Assembly: GCF_020880815.1 (NCBI RefSeq)
Contig: NZ_JAJITD010000017.1
Coordinates: forward strand, 101,684 to 165,683
From: Paraburkholderia sejongensis
Lineage (GTDB): Bacteria > Pseudomonadota > Gammaproteobacteria > Burkholderiales > Burkholderiaceae
Direction: 5' to 3'
DNA: 64,000 bases
Shown piece after piece: positions 33,763 to 43,196 of the stretch. The first letter of the stretch is position 1, and each line of letters starts with the position of its first letter. Both the position numbers and the translations under genes were made by a program. The notes below the pieces were generated by a model, which was not told where the DNA came from, searched no databases, and was given only the letters and a program-made list of their open reading frames with translations.

Positions 33763-34989
33763 ATGACGCGGCCACATGTTGTTGATAGCCGCGTCGTTCA
33801 TTGCAAACAGTCATTCAGATTGAACCAGCAACGTATCGATTATCGCACGGGCATTCTGGCCTCGCCGTCCGAGGTGGACGCCGCCGAGTGGAACGCGCTG
33901 CTCGCCGCGCAGCCGCAGCCGACGCCGTTTTTGCGCCACGAGTTTCTGAGCGCGCTCGCCGCCACCCAGTGCGCGGTCCCCGACACCGGCTGGGCGACGC
34001 AGTTCGTCACGCTGACCGACGCGCGCACCGGCAAGCTCGCGGCGGCCGCGCCCGTCTACCTGAAAGGGCACTCGTACGGCGAGTACGTGTTCGACTGGGC
34101 GTGGGCCGACGCATATAAGCGCAACGGCCTGCCCTACTATCCGAAGCTGCTGTGCGCGGTGCCGTTTACGCCGGTGCAGGGCAATCGTTTATTGTCGACC
34201 GACGAACATGCAGTGCGCCATCTCGCGGCCACGTTGATGGCGTTCGCCGAGCAGGCCGACGTGTCGTCGCTGCACGTGCTGTTTCCGACTCAAACGGAAG
34301 CCGAAGCGCTGACCGACATCGGCATGATGCAGCGCGAAGGCGTGCAGTTTCACTGGCTCAACGACGGCTATCGGAACTTCGACGACTTTCTATCGACGCT
34401 CGAACAGAAGAAGCGCAAGAACATTCGCGCCGAGCGTCGCAAGGTTCACGACGCCGGCATTACGATGCGGCGCATTCGCGGCGAAGACATCACCGACGCC
34501 GAATGGCGCTTTTTCAGCAAGTGTTATCGGCAGACTTATCGCGAGCATTTTTCGAGTCCGTATCTGAACCTCGATTTTTTCCGGATGATCGGCGCGTCGA
34601 TGCCGGAGAACCTGCTGCTCGTGATCGCCGAATACGAGGGCAAGCCGATCGCGAGTTCACTCGTCGTCTATCAGCGCGACGAGAAAACCGGCGGCACGCT
34701 ATATGGCCGCTACTGGGGCGCGCTCGAACACGTGCCGTGTCTGCACTTCGAAACCGCTTACTATCAGCCGCTCGAATTCTGCATCGAGGAAAAGCTCGGC
34801 GCATTCGAAGGCGGCGCGCAAGGCGAGCACAAGATGGCGCGCGGTTTTCTGCCCACTGTCACGCGCTCGACGCACTGGCTCGCGCATCCGGCCTTCGCCG
34901 ATGCGGTCGGCCATTTCCTCGACAACGAAAAGAACAGCATCCACGCCTACGTGGACGAGCTGCGCGAACACAATCCGTTCAAAGGCTAG
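33763..34989 (+). CDS. FemAB-like (PF04339/DUF482) acyltransferase-fold protein
   Basis: 408 aa (389 if a TTG at 33820 is used; start uncertain). It shows the double-GNAT layout of this group: TPFLRHEFLSALA near the N-terminus, the GEYVFDWAWADAYKRNGLPYYPKL block, KKRKNIRAERR and the C-terminal GALEHVPCLHFETAYYQPLEFCIE and GEHKMARGFLP motifs. Members are annotated as peptidogalycan biosynthesis or GNAT-type proteins; the substrate is unknown. Divergent from nadE. A GIY-YIG gene starts 10 bases after its stop. Confidence 0.85.
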   Translation: MTRPHVVDSRVVHCKQSFRLNQQRIDYRTGILASPSEVDAAEWNALLAAQPQPTPFLRHEFLSALAATQCAVPDTGWATQFVTLTDARTGKLAAAAPVYLKGHSYGEYVFDWAWADAYKRNGLPYYPKLLCAVPFTPVQGNRLLSTDEHAVRHLAATLMAFAEQADVSSLHVLFPTQTEAEALTDIGMMQREGVQFHWLNDGYRNFDDFLSTLEQKKRKNIRAERRKVHDAGITMRRIRGEDITDAEWRFFSKCYRQTYREHFSSPYLNLDFFRMIGASMPENLLLVIAEYEGKPIASSLVVYQRDEKTGGTLYGRYWGALEHVPCLHFETAYYQPLEFCIEEKLGAFEGGAQGEHKMARGFLPTVTRSTHWLAHPAFADAVGHFLDNEKNSIHAYVDELREHNPFKG

Positions 34990-34999
34990 CAGCGCGGTT

Positions 35000-35332
35000 A
35001 TGGCGTGGTTTCTTTATCTGCTCGAATGTTCGGACGGCAGCGTCTATACCGGCATTGCGACCGACGTCGCCGCGCGTTTCGATAAACACGTGAGCGGCAC
35101 CGGCGCGCGTTACACGCGTTCGCGCAAACCGCTGCGAGTGTTGGCGTCGTTCGAGCTGGCGGACCGGTCGAGCGCGTCGAAGGCCGAGTACTGGGTCAAG
35201 CGGCTCACGCCGGCCGATAAGTGGGCGTTGGCTGCGGGAGTGTTTTCGTTGGAGTCGGTGCTGCCGGTGGTGGCTGCGCTCGAAGCCGACGTTGAAGCTG
35301 ACGCCGAAGACGGCGATGAACCGGCTGCATGA
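35000..35332 (+). CDS. GIY-YIG nuclease family protein (UPF0213/YhbQ-like)
   Basis: 110 aa. The GIY-YIG module spans 1-85: WFLYLLECSDGSVYTGIATD (YLL...YTG core), the Arg in DVAARFDKH, TGARYTRSRKPL, then Glu in KAEYWVKRL. Stand-alone members such as YhbQ nick or bind DNA; the cellular role is unclear. An acidic tail (EADVEADAEDGDE) is extra. It follows the acyltransferase gene by 10 bases, probably in the same transcript. Confidence 0.9.
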   Translation: MAWFLYLLECSDGSVYTGIATDVAARFDKHVSGTGARYTRSRKPLRVLASFELADRSSASKAEYWVKRLTPADKWALAAGVFSLESVLPVVAALEADVEADAEDGDEPAA

Positions 35333-35410
35333 GTAAGACGCGGGTTTAACGCGGTGCGGTGCATTGCGTCGCATGACTGAGCATCATCGGGCTGGCCCAC
35401 CCGCGTCGCT

Positions 35411-37504
35411 TTAACCCCGCGCCTCGCGCATCCGTTCCGTCAACAGCCGATGCATCCGCGCCAGTTCCCCAACCACATCCGCTTCCAGCGACGTCAACTG
35501 TTCGCGCGCCGGCAACTCCAGCCGCATCGGCACCAGGGTCCGGTTCAACGCGGCCTCGATCGCCTCGCTCATCGCCGCGACCCATGCGTCGAGTTCCGAA
35601 TGCATATCGCGCCGGTTCGCGGTGAGCCGCAACTGCGTCGCGGTCCCGGCCATTCTGCGCAACAGGCTCAGCACCGTCAGCGTCACCGTATCGGCCATCG
35701 AGTCTTCGAGCTTTTCCAGCCGCACGCGGCCGAGCGCTTCTTCCGCGTTGTTGCTGGTGAGCCCCGCCGCGCGCCGCAACTGTTCGATCTCCTTGCTATC
35801 GTGCCGGGGCGCGTCGAGCGATGCACGCAGATACGCGAGATTCGCGCGCACCGCGTTGCCGAGATAGATGCGCAGATCGAGCTTTTCGCGCGTCGGCCAT
35901 AGAACGAATGTAGCGACTAACGCGAGCACGCAGCCGAGCACGTTGTTGCCGAGCCGCGTGAGCGCGAACGAGAATTCGTTGGCGCCCGGCGTCGCGAAGT
36001 CGGCGACCAGCACGAAGGCCGGCGTCAGGAACAGCACGAACAGGCTATAGCTGACCGGCCGCAAGGCCATCGTCGCCATCACCAGCGGAAATACCGCGAG
36101 CGAAATGCCGAGCGGCGAATGAATCGCGTAGCCGATCGCCGCCGCCAGCATGCCGCCGACGATACTGCCCGCCGCCCGCTCGATACTGCGCGGCCACGTC
36201 GCCGCGATCGACGGCTGCAAAATCAGCAGCGTCGCCATCGTCGCCCAGTAGCCGAACGGCAGACCGAGCGCCTGAATCACGACAAAGCCCGCGGTCGTCG
36301 TCACGCCCACGCGCGCCGCATGCCGCAAGCCGACCGATTGCCACGACAGATTCGCCTTCAGCGTCGACCATGCGCGCGTCGCGTAACGCGTAACGCACGC
36401 GCTCCACGGTTCCGCGTACACCTCGCGCGGCGCGAAATCGACCAGCTCGAAACCGGATTGCAGCTTCACCGGTTCGAGCAACGCGCTTTCGAGCCGATGC
36501 GCGAAACGGCGCAGACGTTCCTGCAAATCCGCGAGACGCTCCCACCGCGCGTCGCCGGCCGCCGCGGCGATATCGCTGAGCACTTGGCCGATCGCGCGCA
36601 GCAAACGCGCGGTGCGTTGCGAACGATGTGGCTCCGCGGGCACTTTCTCCGCCGCGCCGGAAACCGCGATCAGGTATGCGAACAAAGCCTCGCCGTCGGT
36701 CAGCAAGCCGAGCAGCGTGTCGTACGCGGCCGCGCCGCCCGCTTTCGACGCGGGTACGTTGGCGAGCGCATCGCGTGAACGTTCGATCGCCGCGCGCGCA
36801 TCGGCGCGAAACTGCGCGGCGTGCGTGGCCCACTCGCGCGGCGCCGCGCGTTGTTCGACGAGGCGCGCGCTATCGAATGCGACATCGGCGAGACGCAGAT
36901 ACACCGCGCGCAACGACGTGCGGCTCGCGGCGAACGGATGAATACGCCATACCGTCAGACTCAGCACGATCGCGAACAGACAACCGATCAGATAGACGCC
37001 GAGAAACGCGAGGCCGGAGCGCACGTCGTGCATCGGCCGGTCGACCATCACCACGCACGCGGTCGCCGCGAGGATCGTCACCTGCGAGGTGGCCGCGCCC
37101 CAGATGCGGCCGAACGCGCCGAGCGTCGTGAACGCGAGCACCGCAAGCGCGGCGAACGCGGTGCTCTGCGCGGACGCGAACGACGCGATGCCGCCGCACA
37201 GCGTGGACAGCAACGCGAAGCCCATCATCGACATGAAACGCGCGCGATTCGAACCGGCCGCATCGGCAAGGCAGGTCCAGAACGCGCCGATCGCCGCCCA
37301 CGCGAACACCGGATCGTGCAGCAGGTTGCCGAGCGCGAGCATCGCCGTCGATGCGCACGCGGCCCGCAAGCCCTCCGACAGATTCGCCTCGCTCGCCGCG
37401 AACGACACCATCCACACCGGTCGCTTGCGATAGATCGCGGTGACGACCGAATGTAGCCGGGTCGACCAGCGCGAGTTCGAGTGGGACTTGCTGCGGTTCA
37501 TCAT
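35411..37504 (-). CDS. FUSC-family membrane exporter (YccS/AaeB-like)
   Basis: 697 aa. Two hydrophobic blocks of about six helices each (about 45-190 and 390-520) are separated by and followed by cytoplasmic helical regions, the layout of fusaric-acid-resistance / aromatic acid exporters. The second block contains GYWATMATLLILQPSIAATWPRSIERAAGSIVGG, matching the FUSC signature. Probable role: proton-driven export of aromatic acids or toxic weak acids. No membrane-fusion partner is adjacent. Confidence 0.9.
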   Translation of the reverse strand: MMNRSKSHSNSRWSTRLHSVVTAIYRKRPVWMVSFAASEANLSEGLRAACASTAMLALGNLLHDPVFAWAAIGAFWTCLADAAGSNRARFMSMMGFALLSTLCGGIASFASAQSTAFAALAVLAFTTLGAFGRIWGAATSQVTILAATACVVMVDRPMHDVRSGLAFLGVYLIGCLFAIVLSLTVWRIHPFAASRTSLRAVYLRLADVAFDSARLVEQRAAPREWATHAAQFRADARAAIERSRDALANVPASKAGGAAAYDTLLGLLTDGEALFAYLIAVSGAAEKVPAEPHRSQRTARLLRAIGQVLSDIAAAAGDARWERLADLQERLRRFAHRLESALLEPVKLQSGFELVDFAPREVYAEPWSACVTRYATRAWSTLKANLSWQSVGLRHAARVGVTTTAGFVVIQALGLPFGYWATMATLLILQPSIAATWPRSIERAAGSIVGGMLAAAIGYAIHSPLGISLAVFPLVMATMALRPVSYSLFVLFLTPAFVLVADFATPGANEFSFALTRLGNNVLGCVLALVATFVLWPTREKLDLRIYLGNAVRANLAYLRASLDAPRHDSKEIEQLRRAAGLTSNNAEEALGRVRLEKLEDSMADTVTLTVLSLLRRMAGTATQLRLTANRRDMHSELDAWVAAMSEAIEAALNRTLVPMRLELPAREQLTSLEADVVGELARMHRLLTERMREARG

Positions 37505-37632
37505 CCGGTGCGTAGATTAGGAGTGAGTGGGTGCGAGCTTGTGCGGCGAATGATAAGGGTTAATACCTAAATATAAAAATGCGTTCGATGCATCCGGCCG
37601 ATGCGTTGCAGTTATGCACCCGAACCCATAAA

Positions 37633-37669
37633 AAAAACCGCGCGGTCCTTGCGGACTCACGCGGTTTTT
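37633..37669 (-). terminator. Terminator downstream of ppa
   Basis: AAAAACCGCG / CGCGGTTTTT arms with an inner GTCC/GGAC stem, T tracts on both strands, 59 bases past the ppa stop codon. Confidence 0.8.
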
Positions 37670-37727
37670 ATTGTGCGCATCTGCATGCTGCACAGGCGGT
37701 GCGGGCTCGCCCGCGACGCGCTGACTC

Positions 37728-38255
37728 TTACTTCTTGAAGTTCGCGACGCCGTCGGTGATTTCCTTGTGAGCGGCATCGATGCCTGCCCAACCTTCGACC
37801 TTCACCCACTTGCCCTTCTCGAGCGCCTTGTACTGCTCGAAGAAGTGCTTGATCTGGTCCTTGAGGTAAGCGGGAACGTCGTCCACCGACTTCAGGTCCG
37901 CCGTCATCGGGCAGATCTTGTCGTGCGGGACCGCGATCAGCTTCGCGTCGACGCCCGATTCGTCAGTCATTTGCAGCATGCCGAGCGCGCGGGCGCGGAC
38001 CACCGAGCCTGCCAGCAGCGGGAACGGGGTGATCACCAGCACGTCGACCGGGTCGCCGTCGCCCGACAGCGTCTGCGGAATGAAGCCGTAGTTGGCCGGA
38101 TAGCGCATGCCGGTGCCGATGAAACGGTCGACGACGAGCAGACCCAGATCCTTGTCCGCTTCGTACTTCACCGGATCGCTTTGCGCCGGGATTTCGATGA
38201 TGACGTTGAAATCTTGCGGAAGGTCTTTGCCTGCGGGAACGTGATTGAAGCTCAT
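37728..38255 (-). CDS. ppa: Inorganic pyrophosphatase, family I
   Basis: 175 aa (E. coli enzyme 176). Hydrolyses pyrophosphate with Mg2+, pulling biosynthetic reactions forward. Signature DGDPVDVLV with the metal-binding Asp residues, plus IEIPAQSDPVKYE, YPANYGFIPQT and KHFFEQYK.LEKGKWVKV. Start ATG 38255 gives the family-standard MSFNHVPAGKD. A TATAAT on the minus strand at 38349-38344 lies 90 bases upstream. Confidence 0.97.
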   Translation of the reverse strand: MSFNHVPAGKDLPQDFNVIIEIPAQSDPVKYEADKDLGLLVVDRFIGTGMRYPANYGFIPQTLSGDGDPVDVLVITPFPLLAGSVVRARALGMLQMTDESGVDAKLIAVPHDKICPMTADLKSVDDVPAYLKDQIKHFFEQYKALEKGKWVKVEGWAGIDAAHKEITDGVANFKK

Positions 38256-38343
38256 GAGCACTCTCTGAACTGGATGGAAGTCGGAATGCGGCGTACGGCA
38301 CGCGGGTTTGTAGCGCAGCGCACCGCACGGTGCGGAATGCGCC

Positions 38344-38349
38344 ATTATA
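38344..38349 (-). promoter_or_regulatory. Probable -10 element of ppa
   Basis: Perfect TATAAT on the minus strand, about 90 bases before the ppa ATG. The -35 region at normal spacing is poor, so this is suggestive only. Confidence 0.4.
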
Positions 38350-38528
38350 GCCAATCACCGGGTGGCATCCCGCCCGGGATCGGCGCGATAATCGAACAGC
38401 GTGTCCCGTTTGTGCGTCGGACCTGAGTTGAAAGTGCTTTGGTTGTGGTTTGAATGCTTTGCCTGTTGTCCCGGTTTGTGAACAGCGCGCAGTTGACCTG
38501 CCGCTGCGCGTCAACTGAAGGAGCATGC

Positions 38529-39968
38529 ATGGAAGAAGCCCGGCATTTCATCGGCGGCGAGTGGTGCGCCGCTTCTGGTGGCGAGACGATCGCCGTACTC
38601 GATCCGTCGGACGGCCAGCCGTTCACGAGTCTTGCGCGCGGCACCGCGGCCGATATCGACGCGGCCGTGCACGCGGCACGCCGCGCGTTCGAAGGCCCAT
38701 GGGGCGCGCTGAGCGCCGCCGAACGCGGCCGCATTCTGTACCGGCTGTCGATGCTGGTCGCCGCGCGCCAGGAAGAACTCGCGCAACTCGAAGCGCGCGA
38801 CACCGGAAAGCCCCTCAAACAGGCGCGTGCCGACTCGGCCGCCCTCGTCCGCTATTTCGAGTTCTACGCCGGCGCGGCCGACAAGCTGCACGGCGAAACC
38901 CTCCCCTATCAAGCCGGCTATACGGTGCTGACGATCCGCGAGCCGCACGGCGTGACCGGCCACATCGTGCCGTGGAATTACCCGATGCAGATTTTCGGGC
39001 GCAGCGTCGGCGCGGCGCTCGCGACCGGCAACGCGTGCGTGGTCAAACCGGCCGAGGACGCGTGCCTGTCGGTGCTGCGCGTCGCCGAACTCGCGGCCGA
39101 AGCCGGCTTGCCGGCCGGCGCGCTGAACGTCGTAACCGGCTACGGACACGATGCGGGCGCCGCGCTCGCGCGTCATCCGGGCATCGATCACATCTCGTTC
39201 ACCGGCTCGCCCGAAACCGGCAAGCTGGTCACGCAGATGGCCGCCGAGAACCACGTACCAGTCACGCTCGAACTGGGCGGCAAGTCGCCGCAAATCGTAT
39301 TCGCCGACGCCGATCTCGACGCCGCGCTGCCCGTACTTATTTCCGCGATCGTGCAGAACGCCGGTCAAACCTGCTCGGCCGGCAGCCGCGTGCTGATCGA
39401 GCAGTCGATTTACGAGCCGCTGCTCGACCGGCTCTCCGGTGCGTTCCACGCGCTGCGCGTGGGACCGTCGCAAGCCGACCTCGACTGCGGGCCGCTAATC
39501 AACGCGAAGCAGCAGCAACGCGTGTGGGACTTTCTCTCCGATGCGCAACACGACGGCGTCGCGATGGCCGCGCAAGGCGAAGTGATCGCCGAAGCACCGG
39601 AAAGCGGCTTCTATCAGGCGCCGACGCTGTTGCGCGACGTGCCCGCCAGCCACCGGCTCGCGCGCGATGAAGTGTTCGGCCCGGTGCTCGCCGCGATGCC
39701 GTTCAGCGACGAAGCCGAAGCGCTCGCGCTCGCGAACGGCACGCAGTTCGGCCTCGTCGCGGGGATCTGGACACGCGACGGCGCGCGCCAGATGCGGCTC
39801 GCGCGACGCGTACGCTCCGGCCAGGTGTTCATCAACAACTATGGGGCGGGTGGCGGCGTCGAGTTGCCGTTCGGCGGCGTCAAGCATTCGGGACATGGCC
39901 GCGAAAAAGGCTTCGAGGCGCTGTATGGCTTCACCGTGTTGAAAACGATTGCGATCCGCCACGGCTAG
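38529..39968 (+). CDS. Aldehyde dehydrogenase (NAD(P)+-dependent)
   Basis: 479 aa, ALDH superfamily. General base Glu in TLELGGKSPQ (about 252), nucleophile Cys in NAGQTCSAGSR (about 286), Rossmann-type PWNYPMQI and FTGSPETGK for cofactor binding, and the C-terminal ELPFGGVKHSGHGREKG. It would oxidise an aldehyde to its acid; the substrate is not readable. AAGGAG lies 6 bases before ATG 38529. An SDR enzyme and an organic-anion transporter follow on the same strand, forming a probable catabolic unit. Confidence 0.93.
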   Translation: MEEARHFIGGEWCAASGGETIAVLDPSDGQPFTSLARGTAADIDAAVHAARRAFEGPWGALSAAERGRILYRLSMLVAARQEELAQLEARDTGKPLKQARADSAALVRYFEFYAGAADKLHGETLPYQAGYTVLTIREPHGVTGHIVPWNYPMQIFGRSVGAALATGNACVVKPAEDACLSVLRVAELAAEAGLPAGALNVVTGYGHDAGAALARHPGIDHISFTGSPETGKLVTQMAAENHVPVTLELGGKSPQIVFADADLDAALPVLISAIVQNAGQTCSAGSRVLIEQSIYEPLLDRLSGAFHALRVGPSQADLDCGPLINAKQQQRVWDFLSDAQHDGVAMAAQGEVIAEAPESGFYQAPTLLRDVPASHRLARDEVFGPVLAAMPFSDEAEALALANGTQFGLVAGIWTRDGARQMRLARRVRSGQVFINNYGAGGGVELPFGGVKHSGHGREKGFEALYGFTVLKTIAIRHG

Positions 39969-40058
39969 CGAGGCGCGCGGCGAACGCATCGCTGAACATC
40001 GTTCGATCCATCACATCTACATGTGCATCACGGCTGCATCACTAATAACGGAGACATT

Positions 40059-40817
40059 ATGCGGTTGACAGGTAAAACGGCCATCGTCACGGGCGGCGGT
40101 TCGGGTTTCGGCGAAGGCATCGCGAAGACCTTTGCGCGCGAAGGCGCGAACGTCGTGGTCAACGATCTCAACGGGCCGGCGGCGGAGCGCGTCGCGAGCG
40201 AGATCGCGTTGGCGGGCGGCAAGGCGATCGCGGTGGCAGGCAACGTCGCGCAACGCGACGACTGGCGCACGCTGCGCGAAGCGGCGCTCGAGGACTTCGG
40301 CAGCGTGCAGATCGTCGTCAATAACGCGGGCACTACCCATCGCAACAAGCCGGTGCTCGAAGTGACCGAGGCGGAGTTCGACCGCGTCTATGCGGTGAAC
40401 GTGAAGAGCATTTACTGGAGTGTGCAGGAGTTCGTGCCGTATTTTCGCGAGCAAGGCGGCGGCAGCTTCATCAATATCGCATCGACGGCGGGTGTGCGGC
40501 CGCGCCCGGGCCTCGTTTGGTACAACGGCAGCAAGGGCGCGGTGATCGTCGCGAGCAAGTCGCTTGCGGTCGAACTCGGGCCGGACCGGATTCGCGTGAA
40601 TTGCGTGAATCCGGTGATCGGCGAAACCGCACTGCTTTCCGAGTTCATGGGCGTCGAGGACACGCCGCAGAACCGGCAGAAGTTTCTGGCGGGCATTCCG
40701 CTCGGACGCTTTTCGACGCCGCAGGATATTGCGAACGCGGCGCTGTATCTGGCTTCCGATGAAGCGGAGTTCATCACCGGCGTGTGCCTCGAAGTGGATG
40801 GCGGGCGCTGCGTGTAA
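40059..40817 (+). CDS. Short-chain dehydrogenase/reductase (glucose-1-dehydrogenase type)
   Basis: 252 aa classical SDR. Cofactor motif TGGGSGFGEG near residue 11, NNAG near 90, catalytic Ser in NIASTAG and Tyr-Lys in WYNGSKG, and the C-terminal ITGVCLEVDGGRCV. It interconverts an alcohol and a carbonyl with NAD(P)(H). ACGGAGA precedes the ATG. Between an aldehyde dehydrogenase and an MFS transporter, so probably oxidises an alcohol to the aldehyde consumed by the neighbour (inference). Confidence 0.93.
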   Translation: MRLTGKTAIVTGGGSGFGEGIAKTFAREGANVVVNDLNGPAAERVASEIALAGGKAIAVAGNVAQRDDWRTLREAALEDFGSVQIVVNNAGTTHRNKPVLEVTEAEFDRVYAVNVKSIYWSVQEFVPYFREQGGGSFINIASTAGVRPRPGLVWYNGSKGAVIVASKSLAVELGPDRIRVNCVNPVIGETALLSEFMGVEDTPQNRQKFLAGIPLGRFSTPQDIANAALYLASDEAEFITGVCLEVDGGRCV

Positions 40818-40987
40818 CGGTGCTTTTTGCAGGTGTTTCTGGTCGCGGCGCCGCCTGCTCGGCTCGCGCCGCGATCAGTACGAAGTTAGTGTTTTCCCCC
40901 AATCTCGATTCGTCTGCAAATGATCCGGCGCGGATAGAATCGATCGATGACGGTACTTCAATTCGACAAGAAAAGAGGAGACACCCG

Positions 40988-42307
40988 ATGGCCAGCCCAG
41001 CAAATCCGCTTCAGCACCCCGGCGCAGGCGCGCCGCCCTCCACTTTCGAAGAGGCGACCTATCGCAAGGTCACGTGGCGGCTCGCGCCGCTGCTGATGCT
41101 CTGCTATATCGTCGCGTATCTGGATCGCGTGAACGTCGGCTTCGCGAAGCTCGGGATGAGTACCGACCTCGGCTTGAGCGATGCGGTGTACGGGTTTGGC
41201 GCGGGGATTTTCTTCGTCGGGTATTTCATCTTCGAGATTCCCAGCAATGTGATCTTGCATAAGGTCGGCGCACGAGTGTGGATCGCACGGATCATGGTGT
41301 CGTGGGGCGTGATCTCGATGCTGACGATGTTCGTCACGACGCCGACGATGTTTTATGTGATGCGGTTTTTGCTCGGGCTCGCCGAGGCCGGCTTCTTTCC
41401 TGGGATTATTCTTTACCTGACCTATTGGTATCCGGCGCATCGGCGCGGGCGGATGACGACGTGGTTTATGACTGCGATTGCGCTTTCGGGTGTGATTGGC
41501 GGGCCGGTTTCGGGGTTCATTCTCAAGAACTTTAATGGCACCAATGGGTGGCACGGGTGGCAGTGGCTGTTTCTGCTCGAAGGAATTCCTTCTGTGCTGG
41601 TCGGGATCGTCGTGTTCGTGATGCTCGATGATCGGATTGCTAACGCGAAGTGGCTTACTGATGAGGAAAAGCGGTTGCTTGAGAGTCAGGTTTCGGCTGA
41701 GGAGGCGACCAAGCACGATATGCCGATTCGGGAAGTGCTCACGAGTGGGCGGGTTTTGATGCTTAGCCTAACTTACTTCTCGTTCGTGATGGGGCTTTAT
41801 GGGGTGAGCTTCTGGTTGCCTACCATCATTAAATCTACTGGGGTTACCGATGCGTTCTTGATCGGGTTGCTTTCGGCTGTGCCGTTTGCTGCTGCCGTCG
41901 TTGCTATGGTGTTTGTGGCGCGCAGTGCGGATCGCACCAGGGAACGGCGGTGGCATATTGCTTTGCCGGCTTTTCTCGGGGCGGTGGGGTTGGTGCTTTC
42001 TGTTGTCTGGACGCATAACACGGTGCTGGCTATGACCGGGCTTACGCTTGCGACTATGGGGATTCTTACTACTCTGCCGCTTTTTTGGAGTTTGCCTACC
42101 GCGATTCTTGCCGGGACCGGGGCTGCTGCAGGGATTGCGATGATTAACTCTATTGGTAACCTCGCCGGGTTTCTTAGTCCCTATGCTGTTGGGTGGCTTA
42201 AGCAGGCTACTTCGGCGAATGATTCGGGGATGTATATGCTGGCCGCATTTTTGGTGCTCGGCGGGTTGCTCGCTATTAGTGTGCCGGCGAGGATGGTTAA
42301 TAAGTGA
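40988..42307 (+). CDS. MFS transporter, ACS (organic anion:cation symporter) family
   Basis: 439 aa with 12 membrane helices. The N-terminal YIVAYLDRVNVGFAKLGM and IFFVGYFIFEIPSNVILHK are the family signatures (phthalate, glucarate, tartrate-type permeases). AGAGGAGA precedes the ATG. Third gene of the ALDH-SDR-MFS cluster, so it likely imports the substrate. Codon choice changes within the gene: from about 41380 onward third positions become T/A-rich compared with the strongly GC-ending first third. Confidence 0.92.
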   Translation: MASPANPLQHPGAGAPPSTFEEATYRKVTWRLAPLLMLCYIVAYLDRVNVGFAKLGMSTDLGLSDAVYGFGAGIFFVGYFIFEIPSNVILHKVGARVWIARIMVSWGVISMLTMFVTTPTMFYVMRFLLGLAEAGFFPGIILYLTYWYPAHRRGRMTTWFMTAIALSGVIGGPVSGFILKNFNGTNGWHGWQWLFLLEGIPSVLVGIVVFVMLDDRIANAKWLTDEEKRLLESQVSAEEATKHDMPIREVLTSGRVLMLSLTYFSFVMGLYGVSFWLPTIIKSTGVTDAFLIGLLSAVPFAAAVVAMVFVARSADRTRERRWHIALPAFLGAVGLVLSVVWTHNTVLAMTGLTLATMGILTTLPLFWSLPTAILAGTGAAAGIAMINSIGNLAGFLSPYAVGWLKQATSANDSGMYMLAAFLVLGGLLAISVPARMVNK

Positions 42308-42325
42308 GGTGGGTTGGTTGATGTG

Positions 42326-42360
42326 AAAGCCCCAGTGGGGATGCACGCTGGGGCTTTTTT
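42326..42360 (+). terminator. Terminator of the ALDH-SDR-MFS cluster
   Basis: AAAGCCCCAG / CTGGGGCTTT arms with T tract, 19 bases past the MFS stop. Confidence 0.85.
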
Positions 42361-42550
42361 GTTGGTACGACAGGGAAGGTGACATTTGCTTGAAAACCGC
42401 GGTTCATCCGCTCAACCAAAGTACATTTTTGAACGGGTTTATCGGCGTGGCAAAGGACGGTCAGCCATCTCTTGCTTGCTCGACGAATGAGTGTTGTCGG
42501 ACCCTTTGCTGCCGATCGACCCACGGCAACATCTACGCCGGATTTCAAGT

Positions 42551-42627
42551 GCGGATTCAACCGGTCGATGCAACACAATGGAAGCTGCGTGAGCAGCGGG
42601 AGTGTTGCATCGACCGGTTGAATCCGC
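42551..42627. repeat. Palindromic element of IS30-like inverted repeats
   Basis: Two perfect 26-bp inverted arms (42551-42576 and 42602-42627) enclose 25 bases that contain a smaller GCTGC/GCAGC stem. The arm core GATTCAACCGGTCGATGCAACA resembles the terminal inverted repeat of IS30 (GATTCAA...GGTCAA.GCAACA), with ends oriented as in a complete element but with no transposase between them. It looks like a minimal internal-deletion derivative. Confidence 0.7.
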
Positions 42628-43196
42628 AAGGTTCAGCGGTCATTCGTCGACTCCCATAGGTGGACGGGAGTTCGGCCTTAACCGACACTTGGGGACAGTG
42701 GCTGCAACGTCCGCAATCAGGCGGATTACCGACGGCGCGACGGTTGAGCGCGAAGTATCACTCTCGCCTCCGCAATAGTCTGTCGCATTCCCTTGGTTAG
42801 AGCATTTGCGGCTTGCCGCGTCCATCACAGCGGCTATCAAGGGACTAAGGTCCAAGCCCAGTGACGCAGAGCAATTGCCCGCGGTTACGTGTCTTTCGCG
42901 ATCGAAATAGCCGGATCTTCATTGACTGACGTGGTGTAGCGAAGTGCTTGATCTGGCGATCGGCGGCGCGAGCGCTGGTACGTGCATAGGTTTCCCGACG
43001 CATTGTTCGACGAAACCGCTCGCTTGCCTCGTGGACTCATCTCACATACTCGAAGAATGGCCAATCTCCAAATCGTTTCAGCGTCAAGATTGAAAGGATC
43101 CGACTGAGCTTCAAAAAGGAGTCGCTTTAACGGCGCGTCAGCGCCATGACAGCCACGACGTGTGAGTCATGGCAGCAACGTGAAGCTGTCGTCCGA

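Larger units (their letters stand above)
42308..43196. other. Start of accessory island: non-coding with IS-derived palindrome
   Basis: 889 bases without a credible gene. Contains the terminator of the MFS gene (42326), the 77-bp IS30-like palindrome (42551-42627) and mixed-composition sequence. Short ORFs spanning the palindrome encode RIQPVDAT-type peptides only because they translate the inverted repeat. Confidence 0.5.

Noticed and set aside
42297..42659. ORFs on both strands containing RIQPVDAT / CIDRLNPH peptides
   Set aside because: The shared peptides are translations of the IS30-like inverted arms, not conserved protein sequence.
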